Assembly (NCBI RefSeq): GCF_004331465.1
Contig: NZ_SJKB01000020.1
Span: forward strand, 40,985 to 104,984
Source: Kribbella pittospori
GTDB lineage: Bacteria; Actinomycetota; Actinomycetes; Propionibacteriales; Kribbellaceae
DNA length: 64,000 nucleotides
Reading direction: 5' to 3'
Each line of letters begins with the position of its first letter. Within the stretch, counting starts at the first letter, position 1. Positions 62,649-64,000 of the stretch are shown piece by piece. Both the position numbers and the translations under genes were made by a program. The notes beneath the pieces are model-generated. The model was not told the origin of the DNA. It searched no databases and saw only the letters and a program-made list of their open reading frames with translations.

Positions 62649-63581
62649 TCAGTAGGTCGGTACGAGCAGTTCGCCGCGGCGGTCGTCGCGCAGCTTCTCG
62701 AGCCGCCTCTGCTCCGCGGCGTTCAGGTGGTGCGGCACGATCGCGACCGGGCAGGTCATCGCTGCGACCGAACGGCGCGCCACCGGATCGACCGGCAACG
62801 GACCCGCGTGGGAGCCGACGACGACCAGGCCGACCTCGCTGCTCTCGTGCACCAGGGCGGCGGCCGGTTGGCGGCTGCTCAGGAACCGGGTGACCCGGAC
62901 GTTCGGGTACTTGCTCGTCCACGGCGACAGGGTCTCCGACAACACGTGGTCAGCCCGGCTGATCCACGAGTGATCCGGATCCTCATCGTTCCAGGAGTGC
63001 TCGGCAGGTAGACCGGCGTGGACGACGATCAGGTCCCCCTCCCGCCCAGCCGCCGTACCGAACGCGAACTCCAGCGCCTCGGACGACAGCGCCGTACCGT
63101 CGATGCCGACGGCAACCTTGCGATCCAGCAGACACGGCTTCCACGACGCCGGTACGACGACCACCGGGCAGCCGGCCCGGCTCGCCAGTGTGAGGGTGGT
63201 GTGGGTATGCATGAGCCGCTGCGGACCACGACTGCGTGATCGGCCGACCACCAGCATCCTCGCGTCTCGCGCGGCGTGCGCCAAGACCCGCACCCGCGAA
63301 CCCTCCCCGGTGACAGCGGCCATGTCCATTGCGTAGCCCTGCCGATGCCGCACATGCGCCACAGCACGCCGCAAGGCGTCGTCCGCCTGCCCGGCCGGCG
63401 ACTTCGGCGCATAGCCCGGCATCATCGGCGAGAACGAGCCGTGCGCCGAGTACGGCGCGATCAGCACGAGCTCGGCACCGCACCGCAACGCCTCGGCGGA
63501 CGCGTAGTCCACGATCCGCAGATTCTCCGCGCTCCCGTCGACCTCGACCACAACCGGTCCGGTCCTGTTCCAGGTACTCAT
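62649..63581 (-). CDS. Universal stress protein with two USP domains
   Basis: 310 residues made of two USP domains (about 8-143 and 150-285). The second has the ATP-binding ending GSHAGPLPVDPVARRSVAAM...CPVAIVP, close to G-2x-G-9x-G-S/T; the first has VGRSRSRGPQRLMHTHTTLT, less complete. Tandem-USP proteins of this size are members of the DosR regulon in mycobacteria. ATG 63581 overlaps the stop of the short USP-like gene upstream. Binds ATP/AMP and probably acts in stasis. Confidence 0.9.
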   Translation of the reverse strand: MSTWNRTGPVVVEVDGSAENLRIVDYASAEALRCGAELVLIAPYSAHGSFSPMMPGYAPKSPAGQADDALRRAVAHVRHRQGYAMDMAAVTGEGSRVRVLAHAARDARMLVVGRSRSRGPQRLMHTHTTLTLASRAGCPVVVVPASWKPCLLDRKVAVGIDGTALSSEALEFAFGTAAGREGDLIVVHAGLPAEHSWNDEDPDHSWISRADHVLSETLSPWTSKYPNVRVTRFLSSRQPAAALVHESSEVGLVVVGSHAGPLPVDPVARRSVAAMTCPVAIVPHHLNAAEQRRLEKLRDDRRGELLVPTY

Positions 63582-63829
63582 TTCTCCCTACCTCTCTCAC
63601 TGCAGACCTGTGCCGAACGCCCGCGACGTTCATGGCGTCCCAGCTGTAGATCACGGGCAGGTCCCACACGTGAACCATCCGCTGGTGCGTGCCGGACCCG
63701 CTCGTCGATCACGTGCACCACATGGAGGGGCTCTCGCCTGAGCAAGGACTCCTGCAAGGCCCACTCCAGGGCACCGGTGTCACGCCAGGAGCCATCGACT
63801 CCCACGTGGACAACCGGTCTGACGGTCAT
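63578..63829 (-). pseudogene. Truncated universal stress protein gene
   Basis: 83 residues whose first 40 (VVHVGVDGSWRDTGALEW, LLRREPLHVVHVIDE) are the first strand-helix-strand of a USP domain, including the ATP-contact GVDGS. The remainder becomes Arg-rich. A neighbouring frame over the same bases reads VHVWDLPVIYSWDAMN, another USP-like piece, so a frameshift or deletion removed most of the domain. It begins six bases after the DoxX-like stop and runs to a four-base overlap with the intact USP gene. Confidence 0.6.
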
Positions 63830-63834
63830 TGTGG

Positions 63835-64000
63835 TCACCGCAGCCACGGGTAGCGGCGGACGATGTCGAGCTTGCCCCACCAGCCACCGAAGCCCCACAC
63901 GTTGCCAGCAGCAACGAGCGCGAGAGCGACGAGGGTGATCGCGCCGAGGATGTGCTCGTCCAGCACCGGGTTGTTCTCCGGCGGCAGGTTCGCCGACCAC
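63835..64000 (-). CDS. DoxX-family membrane protein, C-terminus only
   Basis: The last 54 residues of a membrane protein that starts beyond the window: a loop NLPPENNPVLDEHILGAI, one membrane helix (LVALALVAAGNVWGFGGWW) and the ending RRYPWLR, typical of actinobacterial DoxX-like proteins (thiosulfate:quinone oxidoreductase-like). First visible gene of the minus-strand USP operon. Confidence 0.7.
   Translation of the reverse strand, partial: WSANLPPENNPVLDEHILGAITLVALALVAAGNVWGFGGWWGKLDIVRRYPWLR

Noticed and set aside
1..64000. CRISPR arrays, tRNA or rRNA genes, integrase or IS genes
   Set aside because: I looked for regularly spaced repeats, cloverleaf-like stretches, rRNA-like sequence and transposase motifs on both strands and found none convincing.

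Overview
The window is high-GC DNA with actinobacterial gene style: many GTG starts, GTGA/ATGA stop-start overlaps, an Lsr2 paralogue, an RNHCP protein and a DosS-type kinase. The codon flavour and gene mix suggest Propionibacteriales, possibly Kribbella. That placement is an inference with no marker gene behind it. I see no rRNA, tRNA or CRISPR array.

Layout. 0-1.3 kb: 3' part of a secreted TAP-like hydrolase. 1.4-8.7 kb: a glycopeptide-resistance cluster, with vanY-K-Z-H-A-X plus an acetyltransferase on the minus strand, divergent from vanRS. 8.7-13.9 kb: an RNHCP protein, then an ATPase divergent from a flavin oxidoreductase/epoxide-hydrolase pair. 14.1-16.4 kb: a three-gene operon around a ComEC-like metallo-beta-lactamase-fold (MBL) protein. 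16.9-22 kb: a molybdenum hydroxylase (IorB/IorA type) with a decayed xdhC and a PucR regulator. 22.1-24.1 kb: a PadR/DUF1048 operon, Lsr2 and an NTF2-like gene. 24.3-28.7 kb: a run of small orphan genes resembling a polymorphic-toxin immunity array. 29.5-35 kb: an MFS exporter with an ArsR-type regulator, then NrtR and nadA-nadB. 35-39.5 kb: sdhCAB and a LysR regulator. 39.6-41.7 kb: a secreted S15 peptidase. 42.3-46.8 kb: a holin-like protein, then an operon of zinc peptidase, second ComEC-like MBL protein, charged small protein and frameshifted membrane protein. 47.3-51.1 kb: an HD protein, a flavin monooxygenase and a multicopper oxidase carrying two metal-binding inserts. 51.2-64 kb: a dormancy-like region with a DosS-type kinase, pta-ackA, an Acg fragment, a GNAT/acyl-CoA synthetase fusion, phosphoketolase, SHOCT and universal stress proteins, and a DoxX-like C-terminus.

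How the parts work together. The van genes replace D-Ala-D-Ala with D-Ala-D-Lac precursors (VanH, A, X), trim residual pentapeptide (VanY) and probably adapt cross-bridges (VanK). Phosphoketolase feeds acetyl-phosphate to Pta/AckA, beside an acetyl-CoA synthetase fused to an acetyltransferase, under a likely redox- or gas-sensing kinase. NrtR probably controls nadAB through a near-perfect palindrome.

The most interesting unexplained items are the two ComEC-like MBL operons (14.1-16.4 and 43.3-46.8 kb), each with a membrane protein and one with a peptidase; a 275-base dispersed repeat present twice with conserved hairpins (29.2 and 47.0 kb); and single-base frameshifts in several accessory genes, three of them one base short in a G/C run.
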